A DNA stretch of 64,000 nucleotides, from the NCBI GenBank assembly GCA_034440615.1, contig JAOTOM010003822.1, positions 124,001-188,000 of the forward strand. Direction: 5' to 3'. A program made the position numbers and the translations under genes. Positions 11,835 through 24,015 of this stretch are shown one piece after another (positions within the stretch are counted from its first letter, which is position 1; every line of letters starts with the position of its first letter). The notes under the pieces were generated by a model. The model was given only the letters and a program-made list of their open reading frames with translations. It was not told the DNA's origin and did no database searches. The DNA is from Ashinkailepas kermadecensis. Lineage: Eukaryota; Arthropoda; Thecostraca; Neolepadidae.

Positions 11835-12350
11835 TTTAAACCTGAAAGAAGTTTCATAGGAGAACAGCGAGTGACGTTTGTGCCAATAACCACTCTCAGT
11901 TGAGGCGTGTATTGCTCAAATGAAACCTGAAACTAGTCTTATTTGAGTAATAGCTTCGAATGTTGAAACCAATAGCTATTCTCAAACGAGCTGGCTTCAG
12001 CGAGAACAATAATCTGCTTGTTGAGACTTTCAAGTGGTTTTACACGAGTACATTTGCGACCCACGAAGAGTCAGAGTGACACCTGGAACTGGTCTCAATT
12101 GAGCATAGCTGTTTAAATTGAGACCATTTGCTATTCTCAGTCTGACTGGTTTCACCTGAAAACAAAAGATATTCTCTTTCCTGAGTCTTGAAAGTGGTTT
12201 CACATGAGTACATTTGTTAGTCTCAACGCACTGGCATTCTTTTCTAAGAATGGTGTTCTCAGCATACCGCGAACAGAGTGTTCGCTTTGTGTGGCCTGAT
12301 TTGAATAGGGAAAATGGGAACGTCTGCTATTCTCAGACAATATATACGCT
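11835..12350. repeat. Degenerate tandem repeat, about 158-bp period
   Basis: Blocks resembling GAAACTAGTCTTATTTGAG, TAGCTATTCTCA and GTGGTTTTACACGAGTACAT recur with a spacing of about 158 bases, giving roughly three diverged copies. No coding frame spans it. Confidence 0.65.
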
Positions 12351-12424
12351 TTTCACATTTTTATCAGTGAGTGATGTAGTCCAATACCAACAAAGCGAGC
12401 ACACGGAAGAACACGTGATCTCGG

Positions 12425-12640
12425 ACGGCGGCAAGCTAGAGCCGCGCGGACGCCGCCGATAGGCCATGAATTCGAGATGAGCAGGGAAATAGACCAGCCT
12501 GTCACACGAGCTGGGTACGGCCGCAATGCGATACGCAGCGCAGACCACTAAATTTGCGCTCGCCGGCCTCGTAGGAGCGCCGTGTGGCGAGCGCCGCCCC
12601 ATGCTGAAGCAGCTGTCGGGTCGCCGAATCCAGGCTAACG
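12425..12640 (-). pseudogene. Remnant of a tyrosine recombinase core-binding domain
   Basis: The minus strand encodes SATRQLLQHGAAL followed by TRRSYEAGERKF, the layout of the first helices of the SAM-like core-binding domain in eukaryotic tyrosine-recombinase transposons. After a stop in that frame, a shifted frame continues with SSCDRLVYFPAHL, matching the next conserved block (an acidic residue then LVYF.AHL). The catalytic domain (R...HxxR...Y) is not seen. This is best read as a frameshifted fragment of a DIRS/Crypton-type or related element; chance similarity in GC-rich DNA is possible. Confidence 0.45.
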
Positions 12641-13279
12641 TGGAACCGACAGGGGTGGACTGGCGGGCGGGGGAAGCCCGGGTACACAGCAGACACCAGC
12701 CGCGGCGACGAGGGGAGGGGGGGGGGGGCGCACCCGTCCCTGGTCCACTGCGGCGGGCACTGAGCGGGCCGAGGAGGCAGTGCGAGACCAGCGCTGACCC
12801 TGCGCCGCAGCAACTCAAACCATCGTAATCGCTCGTCAGGAACACCGGGGCCACGGCAGAACGTCGCGCCAGCACCGGGCCCGGGTGTCGCCGGCCCGCG
12901 GAGAAGGGAGATACCCGACCCCCGGCCGGTACAGGACAGCCGATAGTCCGGTGTGCGAGGGAGGCCCGGGGGCCGGCCAATCGCTGTCCGGGGCGTTGAC
13001 CGACAGACGGCGGCAGCTGCGGTGAGGGCATAAACAAACGAGCGCGCATCGGAACAACACCACGGACTGGGCCAAGACCGCGACTGCCACCTGCCAGTGG
13101 GATCCGGGGAAGCGGCCGGCAGAGACACCGTCCCGAGACCCGTGCGGTCACAAAGGGGTGGTGATCCCAGATACATTGTCTCCAGGCGGTGGGACGTCAG
13201 GGACCGATACCTGGTGGGCCATGCGGCGTGCCTGGGAAAGCTACCTTGGGATTTGGTGCCACGCGGGGTGGCGTCAATG

Positions 13280-13645
13280 GACATGTGATCCACGCGGGCA
13301 GAGCCCGGGTCGGTTGCCTGTGGTCCACGCGGGCGGTGTCCGGGACAGGTATGTAACTGTGATCCACGCGGGCAGAGCCCGGGTCGGTTGCCTGTGGTCC
13401 ACGCGGGGGCGCCCTGGACGGGTATGTAACTGTGATCCACGCGGGCAGAGCCCGGGTCGGTTGCCTGTGGTCCACGCGGGCGGTGTCCGGGACAGGTATC
13501 TGTGGTCCACGCTGACGGGGCATTGTACGGGTACCTGTGGTCCACTCGGGGGCGCCCTGGACGGGTATGTACATACCTGTGGTCCACGCGGGCGGTGCCT
13601 GGGACAGGCACCTGTAGTCTACGTGGACGGTGTCAGGAACAGAGC
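13280..13645. repeat. GC-rich minisatellite (35/36-bp units in about 73-bp dimers)
   Basis: GATCCACGCGGGCAGAGCCC and GGTCCACGCGGGCGGTGTCC alternate, each followed by a GGTCGGTTGCCTGT or GGGACAGGTATGTA segment. Several long frames on both strands cross it and are artefacts. Confidence 0.9.
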
Positions 13646-14649
13646 CTCTAGCCTGGGGTCTCGCGCAACGTCGCAACACCGGTAAGCAGGCACAGCTCGA
13701 CGAGGAGGCTACTTCGCTTGCAGCTTCGCTATTCCAGCGAGGTAGCAGCTTGCAGCTTGCCGCCTCGCGGGGAAACAAGTCACGCCCCGTGGGCTGACTT
13801 GTCGCGCTGCTTCATGGCGTGATGGAGGAAGGCGTGCGCCTGCGTAGAACGAACGCCCACGCCTGTACAGTGGGGAAGACGTAGCTTCCTGCAGATGGTC
13901 GACACTGTGCGCCGTTCTCCGCGCGTGTCACCACACTACACAGTCCAGTCCGTTTTCAGCGCCCCGCATATACTTTGCAGTCTACCATGGGTGTAACCAC
14001 TGGGGGAGGGGCTGAGGGGTTGTTGGAACATGTCCCCCACCAATTTCTGAAAAGTGGCGATTTGTCCCCTCATTTTTTCCGTGTCCCGCCTCAGCTACCT
14101 GAGTACGATCGTCGCAAAATTATACTTAATCATTTATAAAGTGAAAATATATATACAAGAGAATCACCAAAAATATTAAAAGCCGATCTAGCCAATCAAC
14201 GGGCTTCACAGGCTATCTGTCGTCACAAAATCTCCGAATGGTAAATCAGCAAACGTTAGAAATTTCTGCTTCCAGACCATTCTTGAATAACATGAACCTT
14301 TGACTATCTTGTGTTTTCGCTTGGGTGGAAAATTGTGCCTTGCGAGGCAACAAATTTTGCATTATCGCAAGGCTTTATTGTCTTAGGTTACATTCCCCTG
14401 CGCATATATTGATATACCTTGAACAAACGTGACTCTGGGTGTCCTTGTTGTATCTTCAATGGCATGGAGGGGAGTCATGGGCAGCCTTAAGCAAGTACGT
14501 CAAGTTAACGTCGTATTCGTATTCAGCGACATGTTCACCAGGCGCGTATTTGTATTGGCATCGGCATTCAGCGACGGGTTTATGATCGTTCGAATAAATT
14601 ACCACAAATGCTTCTGCTTGCACTGAACACGCTGGAAGCAACTACATGG

Positions 14650-16020
14650 GTCTCGCATTACCACTTTAGCGGTCAAGGTCCAACGCAATCCGGTTTCTTC
14701 GGTTGCCTCCCATTTTTCTTCGTTTTCATCCAAACCTGCCCAAATCTGGTATCAAGCAATAGCCTGTGGTGAACCATCGTGTAACATTTCAAACCGGTAC
14801 TTGTCAAGGCGAACCTTCTAGGTTAAAGGTTAGCTTGATTTATTAGATGACAATACTGAAGCGATATCGACCGAACGCGAGATTCGGTTGCTATCGCTTC
14901 AATTTCCATCAAATGGGCGTCATTCGACGTGGCTAGTTATGCGGTATCAGAAAGCTAAGCAATCGAATTATTTGTAAAGGGCGAAGGCCAAGCTGATCAT
15001 CCGGTCCGCACAATTTTGTTTTCGTTTTCGCTCAAACCCATCCAAATCTGGTATCAAGCAATAACCAGTGGTGAACATTCGAGTAACATCTTAAACCGGG
15101 ACGTGTCAGGGTCAAAGGTTTGATTGAGTTCTTCGATGACCTCGCGTTTCGTCGCCATGGCCTCGACGAGTCAGAATTCATGCTGATTTCTTCGGTCGCC
15201 TCACATTTGTTTTTTTTTCGTTTTCGCCCAAGCCTACCCAGATCCACTATCAAGCGATAGTGGATCCACTATCAAGCGAACCCATGGTGAACCCTCGAGT
15301 AACATTTTGAAACCGGGATATATCAAGGTCAAACCTTAAGGTTAAAGACTAGTTTGAATTCTGCGAAGTCCTCGCGATTCGTCGCTATGAGATTCGTCGC
15401 AATTTGCACGAAGTGGGTGTCATTCGACGTGGCTTGTGCCGTATTATAATGTTACCAAATCGAACTAATTTCAAAGGACAAAGGTCAAACCGATTTCTTT
15501 CGTCGCCTCGTATTATTTTCTTCGCCATAACCTATTCACATCTGGTATGAAGCAATAACCCGTGGTGCACCTCGAGTAACATTTCAAACCGGAGCATGGC
15601 AATGTCAAAGTACGAGATCGAAGGTTGGCTTAAATTGCTCGAAGTCCTCGCGCCTTGTCGCTATGTCTTCAATTTTCATCAATTGGGAGTCATTCGACGT
15701 GCCGTGAGGTACTCTAGCGAACTGTTCAGAAATCACATTAACATTCAAAGTCAATGGTAGAGCGCATTTCTTCGGTCGCCCCGCGTTTCTTCGTTTTCTC
15801 CCAAAACTACCCATGTTTGGTATCAAGAGATAGCCCGTGGGCAACCCTCGAGCAACATGTCAACCCGGGACAGGTCAGGTCACGCTTCAGGTCAAGGTTA
15901 GTTTTAATTTTTTTCGAAGTCCTCGCGTTTCGTCGTTATGGCTTCAATTTGCTTTATGTGGGTGTCATTCGACGTGGCTTGCCGTACGGTATCAGAATGT
16001 TGAGATATGAAATAATTTAA
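14650..16020 (+). repeat. Satellite block A, diverged monomers of about 280-290 bp
   Basis: About four to five monomers each contain a TTCTTCGGTCGCCTC-like box, TTTTCGCCCAA, TGGTATCAAGCAATA, GTGAACCCTCGAGTAACAT, TCAAGGTCAA and GTCATTCGACGTGGCTTG. The same monomers occur in reverse at 45.5-47.1 kb. Confidence 0.85.
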
Positions 16021-16690
16021 AAGGTGTCGAGGGTCCGCTGTGTGTAAATTGATTGGATGTAATAGGCATAGGAGGATCAAATCTCTTTTTGTTTGCAGCC
16101 GTTGTGATAGCAAGCACTCATATCCTATATGACTAAGAGCTCCCCCAAGAAATCCCGTCATAACCTGCTCGGACGGCGCCCTCATGGCTGGTGTTTATGT
16201 ACACTGCCACATTGCTGTTCTGGACATGTACAATGTGGATCCTTTTTTTCTCAAATTGTTCGCATTCTTCCTAATGGTTCAACGGAAGTTGTCAAATTTG
16301 AAAGAAAAGTCACACGTGAATGCGCACAATTTTATAACCAGCCGGAGTTCATAACCACGAGAGAGCAATGTCGTAATCGGGGGTGGATCCAGGAATTCTC
16401 ATGGGGCACTTGTCTGGAGGGGTGCCATTTCTTTGGTGCGGCGCCACTGCGAAAGCACCTGGAGGGGCGCCTATGGCTGCAAAATTCGAGGGGCGGGATG
16501 CACTCGGCCCTTCCCGAAGGGGCACCTTTCCTTCCATGGGGGGTGTTTCTGGCTGAAAAATTCGAGCGGGTGCACTGGAACCTTTTCAGAGGGGCGCTTT
16601 TTCCCGCACTGAGGGACGCCACCTCCCACGAGGGGGACACATTCCCTCAGCGCCACACCCATTATCCGCCCTGGTTTTCATTGCATCGAA
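16020..16690 (+). mobile_element. Non-satellite part of block A with hAT-like MITE remnant
   Basis: This segment holds CCCGTCATAACCTGCTCGGA and ACTGCCACATTGCTGTTCTG, both found in reverse at 45.0-45.15 kb. From about 16,379 a GC-rich element begins CGGGGGTGGATCCAGGAATT and ends near 16,673 with TATCCGCCCTGG; its paralog at 44.93 kb begins CAGGTGCGGATTCAGGAATT. These termini resemble hAT MITE ends, but I find no clean 8-bp duplication. Confidence 0.55.
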
Positions 16691-17025
16691 ATGTGTCCCC
16701 GTAAAACAGGAAAGCATGGGAATGGTTACTGTATGTGCATATTTACTACAATACATCCATCGTCCAATATTTTATGTTTGTCCTGCTACAAGAGGACAAC
16801 GTTTAGCATGCTTACAGCATGGCTCTATGGTGATGTGAAATCTGGCCCAGCACATACGACATGTATGTAGATGTTCATAGGCAGTTATTAGGAATGAAAC
16901 TTGCTAATTTGGCGGAACGTTTTGTCCGCAAAATATCATTTTAACAATGGCAAATCTGAAAACCACACATTGAAAAAAGGGGCTGAATTATAAGGATCCG
17001 CCACGGCCGCCGGAATCTCTGCCGA

Positions 17026-17645
17026 GTCAGCAGGGTCCGTGGCCGGCCGCCAGCACCTCTGCCCAGCCGACGGGATCCGTGGCCGGCCGCCAGCACCTCT
17101 GCCCAGCCGGCAGGACCCGTGGCCGGCCGCCAGCACCTCTGCCCAGCGACAGATTCCGTGGCCGGCTGCCAGCGCCTCTGCCAAGCCGGTAGGATCCGTG
17201 GCCGGCCGCCGGGACCTTTGCCCAGCCGACAGGATCCGTGGCCGGCTGCCAGCACCTCTGCCCAGCCGGCCGGACCCGTGGCCGTCTGCCAGCACCTCTG
17301 CCCAGCCGACGGGGTCCGTGGCCGGTCGCCGGGACCTTTGCCCAGCCGACGGGGTCCGTGGCCGGCCGCCAGCACCTCTGCCCAGCGACAGATTCCGTGG
17401 CTGGCCGCCAGCACCTCTGCCCAGCCGGCAGGGTCCGTGGCCGGCTGCCAGCACCTCTGCCCAGCCGGCAGGGTCCGTGGCCGGCCGCTAGCACCTCTGC
17501 CCAGCCGGCAGGGTCCGTGGCCGGCTGCCAGCACCTCTGCCCAGCCGACGGGGTCCGTGGCCGGCCACCAGCACCTCTGCCCAGCGACAGATTCCGTGGC
17601 TGGCCGCCAGCACCTCTGCCCAGCCGGCAGGGTCCGTGGCCGGCC
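17026..17645. repeat. 40-bp GC-rich minisatellite (about 15 units)
   Basis: The units read GTGGCCGGCCGCCAGCACCT followed by CTGCCCAGCCGGCAGGGTCC, with shorter variants carrying CAGCGACAGATTCC. All six frames are long because the repeat lacks stops; no protein is implied. Confidence 0.95.
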
Positions 17646-17655
17646 ACCACTGGCG

Positions 17656-17840
17656 CGGTCAGGTCAGACACCGGAGACACCACCGGTGGTACCGTTCAGA
17701 TTGGTCAGGTCAGACACCGGAGACACCACCGGTGGTACCGTTCAGATTGGTCAGGTCAGACACCGGAGACACCACCGGTGGTACCGTTCAGATTGGTCAG
17801 GTCAGACACCGGAGACACCACCGGTGGTACCGTTCAGATT
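17656..17840. repeat. 46-bp minisatellite, four near-identical units
   Basis: The unit starts GGTCAGGTCAGACACCGGAG and contains the self-complementary core ACCACCGGTGGT. Four units fill 184 bases with almost no divergence, so the array looks recently amplified. Confidence 0.95.
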
Positions 17841-18074
17841 GCATGTTCATGGATGGTGATGGCCTGGAAACTGCACGGCCAATTAACCGGTCAGCTATTG
17901 ATGCCCCGGGCGCCGGTCCGGTGCAAGCGTTCCGCTGCAGGTGCGAGTGGTACGAACGAACGGTTCAGCGCCTGTATCTACACCGAACATCGTCCGCTCA
18001 ATTGCATTGCATGCTCAATAAACGTGCACGGCATGCATGCGCTCATTACCCTGCTGGATAGTACGCCGCTTGAA

Positions 18075-18500
18075 TATTAACATTCGGGTGTTGCGCTTTA
18101 GGCGGCCCACTCTGGACATTCGGGTGTGGCGCTTTAGGCGGCCCACTCTGGACATTCGGGTGTGGTGCTTTAGGCGGACCATTCTGAACATTCGGGTGTG
18201 GTGCTTTAGGCGGCCCACTCTGAACATTCGGGTGTGGCGCTTTAGGCGGACCATTCTGAACATTCGGGTGTGGTGCTTCAGGCGGACCATTCTGAACATT
18301 CGGGTGTGGTGCTTCAGGCGGACCATTCTGAACATTCGGGTGTGGTGCTTCAGGCGGACCATTCTGAACATTCGGGTGTGGTGCTTCAGGCGGACCATTC
18401 TGAACATTCGGGTGTGGTGCTTCAGGCGGACCATTCTGAATATTCGGGTGTGGTGCTTTAGGCGGCTCACTCTGAACATTCGAGTGGGATATTTTAGGTG
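18075..18500. repeat. 36-bp minisatellite, about 11-12 units
   Basis: The unit is GACCATTCTGAACATTCGGG followed by TGTGGTGCTTCAGGCG. Its period is a multiple of three, so 12-residue peptide repeats are open on both strands; there is no start context or splice evidence for expression. Confidence 0.95.
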
Positions 18501-18599
18501 CAGTAGACGACCATCATCATGGACACCGGAGCAGCGGAATTTCCATACCACAAAATATCGGTGTATTTCTCCATTGCAATGGGCAGGGGATTGCAAGGT

Positions 18600-19320
18600 C
18601 CACCTTCTTTAGCTCTAAAATCATGATTCTAGAACATATATCTCCCCTGCAACAGTCTTGCACTTTAGAGATCAGCCCATCTCATGAACGTTTTTTTCTC
18701 AAATCTACCATGGCAATTCCGCATTCCGCAATTCCGATTACCTAATTGGCTTGAGTTCGTTGCGTCATCAACAGGTGATGTTTGGCTTCCACCACACAAC
18801 CATGCGTTTCTGCCACACATTTTCCACCCTGTTCCATCCCATCTTCAATATTTTCACGCGGGAAATTCAGCTCCAAAATTGTGAAACAACCTCCGCCAGG
18901 CGGTTGCTTCCGACCATAAACTATGGAAATATTCCGGACGCATATTTTTGAAAATGTTTCTAGCGGCTGCTGAAGCCGAGCCATCAATGTTCGTGAATCA
19001 AGCATTAGAACTGAACACCCAAGTGGCCTGACAATCCTTCGGATTTGAACGTGTGAAATTCGAGAAAATACGAACATTAAGGTTTATTGTTGAGTTCATG
19101 AATCGATATAGCTTACATTTGTGAACTCCCTACCTGATGATTACCAGATAGCATATGCAGGCAAATTTGCATAGGTATGTACGTCGACGTGACTTGAGAT
19201 ATACCTACTTGAGGTACCTACTTACTGCTTGTTGCGGAAGAACATGTTGATGTTTGACTGTCATGGACCGAAGTACATTTCTGGTGTAAATCCCAAAGGA
19301 AAAATAGCATGTCGTTTTTA
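18600..19320. other. Intergenic, no gene recognised
   Basis: A 111-residue minus frame (18,742-19,077) has no recognisable domain, and I see no splice or promoter context. Confidence 0.45.
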
Positions 19321-19324
19321 GCAT

Positions 19325-20060
19325 GTGTTGCCTATGGAGCGGCTCCTACGATTTTGGACCACCGTATGGATATGTCCTTGACACCCAATGAATTTGGCTG
19401 AAGAAGTTTTCTTACAATTGCTAAACAACGGTTGCTTTGAGAACAAAAAATGTAGTTGGAAAAAATGTTCCACAAACATTGTTTAAACCAAACCAGGCAA
19501 TATGTAGAACAAGAAAGTAAGCATTGATTAACCCAAAAATAATTTTTGGAGTCCGTTGTGGACTTTTGTTTCCGCAGGAGATACACCACATGGTTTTAAA
19601 ATGTATTCTCTACGGGACGGCCTTTGCGACTTTGCCTCAAATCACCGCATGGGTTTGTCTTTTCCACCAATTCAGTTTAACAGAAGTTTGTTATTAAAAA
19701 AACAAACAATTGATTAACAACGGTTGCGATTGGAAATATTTAGCTTGGAAACATTTTTCAGAACTAATTTTTGTAAGAAACCAGGCATGTCGTTCATCAA
19801 CCAAAGCACTCATTAGCCCAAACATCTGTTGAAAGTCCACTGTGAATATATCCCACTGGAAGCATGCTACGTCGCTTTGAAAATGTATTGTCTATGGGGC
19901 GGCTGCTGCGATTTTGCTTGATATCACCGCATGAATGTGACTTTGCCACTTAATTAATTTGGCTGAAAATGTTTCTTTTTATAATTAATAAACAACGGTC
20001 GTTACTGACAAAATTTAATTAGATCAAAAGCTTCGCAAAAAGAGTTCCGGAAAAATAAAA
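19325..20060 (+). repeat. Satellite of about 279-bp period, nearly three diverged copies
   Basis: CTA(T/C)GG(A/G)GCGGC, CGATTTTG, ATCACCGCATG, AATTTGGCTGAA and AACAACGGTTGC recur at about 19,333, 19,612 and 19,890. The copies differ considerably and contain no shared long frame. Confidence 0.8.
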
Positions 20061-20559
20061 GTAATCATGTTGATCAATTGGACCGTCAATGGACAAAAGT
20101 GGGGCTCGATTGGAGTGGCCTTCGATACCTGGTGAATGTGCTGTCAAATGTGCTACTGAATGTGCTGCCAACTTCTGCTGCATTCAGAATTTCACTGTTT
20201 TCTTTGGATTAGGAAGGTTCAAAATGTATGAAAATGCATAGATTGTTTGCTTGACCAGACATGAAAACATTGGAATTGCTACATTAAGCCTTGTGCGTTG
20301 CGAGTTTCTGCTTCAGAATCTTGCTGTTACATATAGCTAAGCGTACCAATAGAAAAAAGCACTTCGCAACGGAAGGCTTGTTTTCCTTTTGCCTTGTGAG
20401 TGAACAAATTGTGAAGAAATTGATGTAGATTGCGTATTAGACCATGCATGCAACTATTGACAATGCTACTTGATCCTGAGCAATGTGTGGCATGGCTAGG
20501 CACTATTCTTTTGAGTTATGATCATACATTTTAAATGGTGACCTGTACGTCATATTATA

Positions 20560-20780
20560 TTGTTCGACAAGTGGTGAAACGCTCATCTGGCTGCTGTCAT
20601 ATAATATTGTTTGAAACGTAGTGAAATGCTTACCTCGCTGCCATCATATGCTCGTAATATTATTCCAAACGTGGCGAAATGTTTACCTCGTTGCCTTCAA
20701 ATTATACTGCTCAAAACGTGGCGAAATGTTTACCTCGTTGCCTTCAAATTATACTGCTCAAGACGTGGTAAAATCAGTTA
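20560..20780 (+). repeat. 46-bp tandem repeat, four to five copies
   Basis: ACGTGGCGAAATGTTTACCT followed by CGTTGCCTTCAAATTATACTG is repeated; the middle two copies are identical and the outer copies are diverged. Confidence 0.85.
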
Positions 20781-21980
20781 AAACATTTCTTGCCTTGATA
20801 GCAATTGGAAGTCTTATTTCTGAAATACGTGCTTGAATGATATTTCGAGTTATTAGCGAACCTATTCGATGATCTGCTGTTTCAATAATGGCATGTTGGA
20901 TATTATGGAGCTATCAAAGGATGTATCTTCAGATTTTTAGATGCATACGGTAACTGCTGGATTGAATTTTCAACTGAACCTCAGAACGTGCATGATGACT
21001 GGAGTAATTTTTTCCCATTTTATTTTTAAACATGAACAAAAAGGGATATGTGCATTCTTTGATATGCAAAGATGTAACTACTGAACAGCAGTTCATATTT
21101 CGGTACATGTCCCCCCCCAAAAAAAGGCGAAAAGCCAGCCTTTCCTGACTGGGCTTTCGATCTGTATATTTGCCACCAAGGTTTATGGTGCTTACTGGGT
21201 ATAATATGTCATTTCTCTTCCCTCATGTGGTATGAGTTTCATGTTTTGTTTCTTATGTTTTCTTCACGTTTCTGTAGGGATAAAAGTCTTGTCATCTGCT
21301 ATATCTCCTTGTGTGTTATTTTCTGCTCCTGGGCCTGATAAAACTGGCATAAAATTATTGAAGGGGTCAAATCAACATTTGAAGAAGAAAATGGACCCCG
21401 CAAAAGAATACAAATCTACGTCCCCGGTGATGTATGAGCATAACATTCTGCGATGTTTACACGCGGCAACCTCCCCCCCCGATTCTTCGCGACTGATGGG
21501 AAATGGCGGCTTTGCTCCGGCTTGTAGGCTCCATTTCCTTTCTGCTGTGACCAGATTTCCCACTACTGCTAGATTTATGGCGATGCTGGTAGGTGTTAGA
21601 TGCTAGTAAGTGTTAACTTTCGACGGTGCCGCTCCGTTGACGCTCCGTTTACGTTCCGATTGCCACCAGTGCTACATGTGGCGTGGGCTTGACGGTGACT
21701 TTGGGCGACAATTTACCTCCGTCTGACGTCCGTCCTGAAGTGCTATTTGTCTCGACTTTTAGTGAAGTTTTATGGGCGCAATATGACGCAACTGCGCCAC
21801 AAGCGCACCTCCGACGTCCGTCGAAGGCGTAGCTGGACTGAGTGCTCGCGATTGTCGATGCTTTGCATGCCGTGTTAAATGGACGTTAGACGGCCTTAAA
21901 ACCTCAGACAAGTGCGGTGTGGCAACGGCCAGAGCTCATGCACCATGTGTGCTGTATTACCCCATGCACCAGAACTCACC
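20780..21980. other. Intergenic, no gene recognised
   Basis: A 124-residue plus frame at 21,232-21,606 has no recognisable domain. The stretch precedes the rhodanese gene and probably holds its upstream region. Confidence 0.4.
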
Positions 21981-21984
21981 TTGG

Positions 21985-22382
21985 GGAGACCGAGTGATGG
22001 CGCTGACGGACAGGCAGTCAAACAGCGAAATAAGACTACAAAATGTCGACTTTTCTCTGTAAATTGTGCGGAACAAATGAAATCCCCGCGGCCGGTAGCT
22101 GACATGGATGTTGTGCTTCAAATATGCCACACTCATGACCAATATCAGGATTCCACAAAGCACACCTGTCTTGGGCCCTGTCAAAGCCGCAGGCCTTGAT
22201 CACTAATGTACCAGCCACACGCTTCCTCTTGAGAGCCCCGGGAAGGCCCAGGTCCAGGCGCAGTTGCAGCCCATCGGTGCCAGCGCTCGGACGTCGCACA
22301 GCACTGGCAGCCGCTGTCCGACGACACGTCAGCGTCGCTACCAGATCTCCCCAGCCGGCATCAGCCTCGAAAGCAGCCGCCA
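21985..22382 (+). promoter_or_regulatory. Upstream/leader region of rhodanese copy 1
   Basis: The segment 21,985-22,300 is similar to 33,060-33,440 (shared TTCCACAAAGCACACCTGTC and GGGCCCTGTCAAAGCCGCAG). The last 80 bases before the ATG match the leader of copy 2 (GACGACACGTCAGCGTCGCT). The conservation shows duplication; I cannot place a TATA box or transcription start. Confidence 0.45.
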
Positions 22383-22874
22383 ATGTCGCTCCTGACCGTG
22401 CTGTGCGCGGCCCTGCTCGTCGCTTTTCCGGCCGCCGCCGCCGTCGCATCCGATGTTAACGTCGGCTCGGGTAAGGTGACCAGCCACCCGGACCCAACGA
22501 AGATTGAGTTCGCCGAGCTGCGCAAGGAGATCGGCGACAGCGAGCTGATTTTGCTGGACATTCGCACACCGCAGGATCAGAAGCAGTTCGGCAAAATCCC
22601 CGGCAGCTTGAACTTGCCGCTGGGCGAGATCGGCCTTGCCCTGAAGATGACGCCGGACGAGTTCTTGCAGCGGTACGGCTTCTCGAAGCCGTCGCGCACC
22701 GATCAGCTGACGCTGTCGTGTCACGCTGGAGGCCAGGTGCTGCGCTCTGTGCCCATCTTCCAGCAGAACGGCTTCTACAACCTGCGCCTGTATCTGGGCT
22801 CGTTCTTGGATTGGGTTAAGAACAAGGGCGAGGTGGAGCGTGTTCTCTCTGACGTCGCAGGGAATGATGCGTAA
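22383..22874 (+). CDS. Secreted single-domain rhodanese (sulfurtransferase), copy 1
   Basis: This 163-residue protein begins with a signal peptide (MSLLTVLCAALLVAFPAAAA) and then holds one rhodanese fold. Landmarks are ELILLDIRTP (about residues 54-63), the IPGSLNLP strand-loop (72-79) and the active-site loop CHAGGQ with the candidate catalytic Cys113. Family members move sulfane sulfur from thiosulfate or similar donors to thiophilic acceptors. The usual arginine at the end of the CxxGxR loop is Gln here, whereas copy 2 keeps CRSGGR. The gene has no intron in its coding part. The start is chosen because it immediately begins the signal peptide and is conserved in copy 2. The substrate and the extracellular role are unknown. 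Confidence 0.9.
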   Translation: MSLLTVLCAALLVAFPAAAAVASDVNVGSGKVTSHPDPTKIEFAELRKEIGDSELILLDIRTPQDQKQFGKIPGSLNLPLGEIGLALKMTPDEFLQRYGFSKPSRTDQLTLSCHAGGQVLRSVPIFQQNGFYNLRLYLGSFLDWVKNKGEVERVLSDVAGNDA

Positions 22875-23114
22875 TCTGCTATTGCGTCATTTTTAGTGCC
22901 TTTGCTCTAGGTCCAAGACGAGTTTCCGGAGTGCGTAACTTGATGTGTTCGTACTTCTACTAATCTTGACGTTTGTGATGTGCTTCTACACATTTCACTA
23001 TCCGTACCATGCTAATATATGGTAATGGAAAGCTTGGAAATCGTGTGGGAGCCCAATATTCCTTTTTTGGAAAATTGGTGGGTGTAGCAAAGCTTTAGCT
23101 ATATAAATGTGCAC

Positions 23115-23120
23115 AATAAA
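23115..23120 (+). terminator. Polyadenylation signal of rhodanese copy 1
   Basis: AATAAA lies 240 bases after the stop codon, followed by a GTGTGAGGTG GT-rich stretch. No equivalent canonical hexamer is obvious at the aligned place in copy 2. Confidence 0.5.
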
Positions 23121-24015
23121 GTGTGAGGTGAGCACTGCATACTTCAACGGATTTGTATGACAACGCATGCGGATTTCGACCCAAAATGGTGCAGGGGAGG
23201 GTAGGGGAGGATGAGAGTAGGATTGTGGCCCTTCGGTATGGAACAGCTTGTGTTGTCTTCATTTAGACGCATTCCGCATTGACCCACGGAATGCGCTAAA
23301 TACTCCTCTATTGTTTTTGTGACCCGACTGAGCAACTTTTTCGCTCTCATACATGGGTGCCTGCAGGTGTCGCGCTTCACAACTATCACAAAACATCCCG
23401 GCAGGCACCAAAATGGATAGTTGAAGCTATGTTGTGTGAAGCAGTTCATTGAAAGCCCTTATCGTAGCATACGGCAATAACGAACGATAACGAAATACGA
23501 TAAAGGTTGAGGTGATTTAGCTCATCTGGGCCGACACTGTCGAACTTGGCTCGAGCATCATGTTTTGATGCCATACTTTCTTGTTTAGCTGCAATATTTG
23601 AAACTCAACACTCATAATTTTACTGGCGCTGTAAATTTCCATTTCAAGCACATTTTTGTGGTCCAATATTTCTTCTGAGGTACCCAGAACGTTCTGCTCA
23701 GAGAAATGGTTTTGTTGCGATGCATTTTCCGCTAGGTCATTTGGTGGTGGCACATGTGATGGTGTACGCCTCACCAAGTGACCTGAGGGGAATGCGGCCA
23801 CGCCACCGACGTTCTGTTCCCACAACGCCATGATGCGTTTCAGTGTGCTGATACATTGAGATGATACGTTTCAGTGCGCTTGACGGTGCTGGCGACGCGG
23901 ACGAGTTTGTTGCCGGAGGGCTTGTGGCAGACTTGTCGGTCGCACGAGTAGACGAAACTGTGCCGGATGTCGTGCTTTCTGATGATGATGGCGCCCCTGC
24001 CGACGCAGAAGCGAG

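Noticed and set aside
18075..18500. CRISPR-like direct repeats
   Set aside because: Units are contiguous with no unique spacers, and the genome is eukaryotic.
16936..18612. Repeat-peptide frames on both strands, including 12-residue repeats
   Set aside because: Both strands are equally open and the repeats are minisatellites; the 36-bp period merely happens to be divisible by three.
23517..23831. 104-codon minus frame near rhodanese copy 1
   Set aside because: Composition is somewhat protein-like, but there is no recognisable domain and no counterpart was found beside rhodanese copy 2.
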